In this document: one piece after another, positions 63,484 through 64,000 of the stretch
Layout: each line of letters begins with the position of its first letter
Position numbering within the stretch: position 1 is the stretch's first letter
Assembly: GCA_033875315.1 (NCBI GenBank)
Contig: JANRJG010000026.1
Location: 124,001-188,000, forward strand
DNA from: Candidatus Methylacidiphilales bacterium
GTDB taxonomy: Bacteria; Verrucomicrobiota; Verrucomicrobiia; Methylacidiphilales; CAZTYG01
Reading direction: 5' to 3'
Length of the DNA: 64,000 nucleotides
The notes under the pieces: model-generated
Told to the model about the DNA's origin: nothing
Database searches by the model: none
Seen by the model: the letters and a program-made list of their open reading frames with translations, nothing else
Translations under genes and position numbers: made by a program

Positions 63484-64000
63484 CTACTTGGCCTTGCCCT
63501 GGGCGGCCACTGCAGCAGCGGCCTTGGCGATTTCCTCCGGATCACCGACGTAGTAATGACGGATCGGCTTGAGGTTCGCATCCAATTCGTAAACCAGCGG
63601 GATGCCGGTCGGGATATTGAGTTCGAGGATGTCCTTGTCGGAAACACCATCGAGGTATTTGACCAGGGCGCGGAGGCTGTTGCCATGGGCGGCGATGACC
63701 ACACGCTTGCCACTCTTGATGGCGGGGGCCAGGGTCTGTTCCCAGAGGGGGAGCACACGGGCCACTGTATCCTTGAGGCACTCGGTGAGGGGCAAATCCG
63801 ACGGGGCAAGATTCTTGTAGCGGGGATCATGGCCCGGCCAGCGTTCATCGGCTTTCTCCAGCGGAGGTGGGGCGATATCATAGGCCCGGCGCCAGATCTT
63901 GACCTGTTCCTCCCCATGTTTGGCCGCCGTCTCGGACTTGTCCATGCCCTGGAGGGCGCCGTAATGACGCTCATTCAGCCGCCATTCCTTGTGCACCGGA
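63484..64000 (-). CDS. gpmA: 2,3-bisphosphoglycerate-dependent phosphoglycerate mutase, partial
   Basis: The frame is open to the end of the window. The last 171 residues of an expected 250 are seen. [18 protein letters not shown] is the family's phosphoglycerate loop. [15 protein letters not shown] and [19 protein letters not shown] carry the catalytic His and substrate contacts. It interconverts 2- and 3-phosphoglycerate in glycolysis. The N-terminal part with the phosphorylated His (RHGxSxWN) lies outside the window. The C-terminus ends in an Ala/Lys-rich tail. Confidence 0.93.
   Translation of the reverse strand, partial: PVHKEWRLNERHYGALQGMDKSETAAKHGEEQVKIWRRAYDIAPPPLEKADERWPGHDPRYKNLAPSDLPLTECLKDTVARVLPLWEQTLAPAIKSGKRVVIAAHGNSLRALVKYLDGVSDKDILELNIPTGIPLVYELDANLKPIRHYYVGDPEEIAKAAAAVAAQGKAK

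Noticed and set aside
62652-63974. A 440-codon ORF that looks like a fusion with a HisN-type C-terminus
   Set aside because: The N-terminal 182 codons are an out-of-frame reading of gpmA, rich in Pro, Arg and Ser. The phosphatase starts at ATG 63428.

Overview
The window looks like a chromosomal segment of a Verrucomicrobiota bacterium. The clues are a secreted protein of the TIGR02597 type, a PEP-CTERM protein, a full alternative complex III (ACIII) operon, a TonB system with a DUF3450 partner, and GC-rich coding DNA with few strong Shine-Dalgarno sites. I cannot fix the order or genus from sequence alone. No rRNA, tRNA, CRISPR array, transposase or prophage was recognised.

Layout. 1-2008: the end of a GxxExxY gene, peptide deformylase and an amidohydrolase-type deaminase. 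2041-6314: a translationally coupled pair, a glycoside hydrolase/GT2 fusion and an MsbA-like ABC exporter. 6340-7378: a nucleotidyltransferase gene flanked by a perfect 24-bp direct repeat. 7466-13624: a small lipoprotein, a TonB-like protein, and a five-gene TonB operon (DUF3450, ExbB, ExbD, TonB, TPR). 13963-21669: an envelope glycan block with a 38-codon leader ORF, a GT9 heptosyltransferase-like protein, a YfhO-like protein and two TMTC-like membrane TPR proteins. 21738-33410: exported proteins, comprising a beta-barrel protein, a large membrane protein, a TonB-dependent receptor, a lipoprotein, a beta-helix protein, a PEP-CTERM protein and a TIGR02597 protein.

33411-38530 is an accessory zone full of short dispersed repeats and hairpins. 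Between them lie a VapBC-like pair whose toxin lacks a catalytic Asp, a TPR protein, a DUF2490 protein, a second nucleotidyltransferase with a small partner ORF, and a GYF-like small protein.

38531-55890 is a single co-directional respiratory block on the minus strand. In transcription order it holds ACIII (actA-F), a small membrane protein, ccoS, ccoN, ccoO, a mono-haem cytochrome c, then coxA, coxC, coxD, two small membrane proteins, coxB, and finally ctaA. Electrons would pass from menaquinol or another quinol through ACIII and c-type cytochromes to either a cbb3-type or an aa3-type oxidase. Haem A would come from CtaB (58018-58920) and CtaA. 56217-64000 is mixed housekeeping: a secreted protein, CtaB, an EamA transporter, an orphan NPPW methyltransferase, an orphan GspF-like protein, a HisN-type phosphatase and a partial phosphoglycerate mutase.

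Two copies of a roughly 115-bp repeat lie at 39668-39781 and 62486-62612; the first abuts the ctaA start codon.
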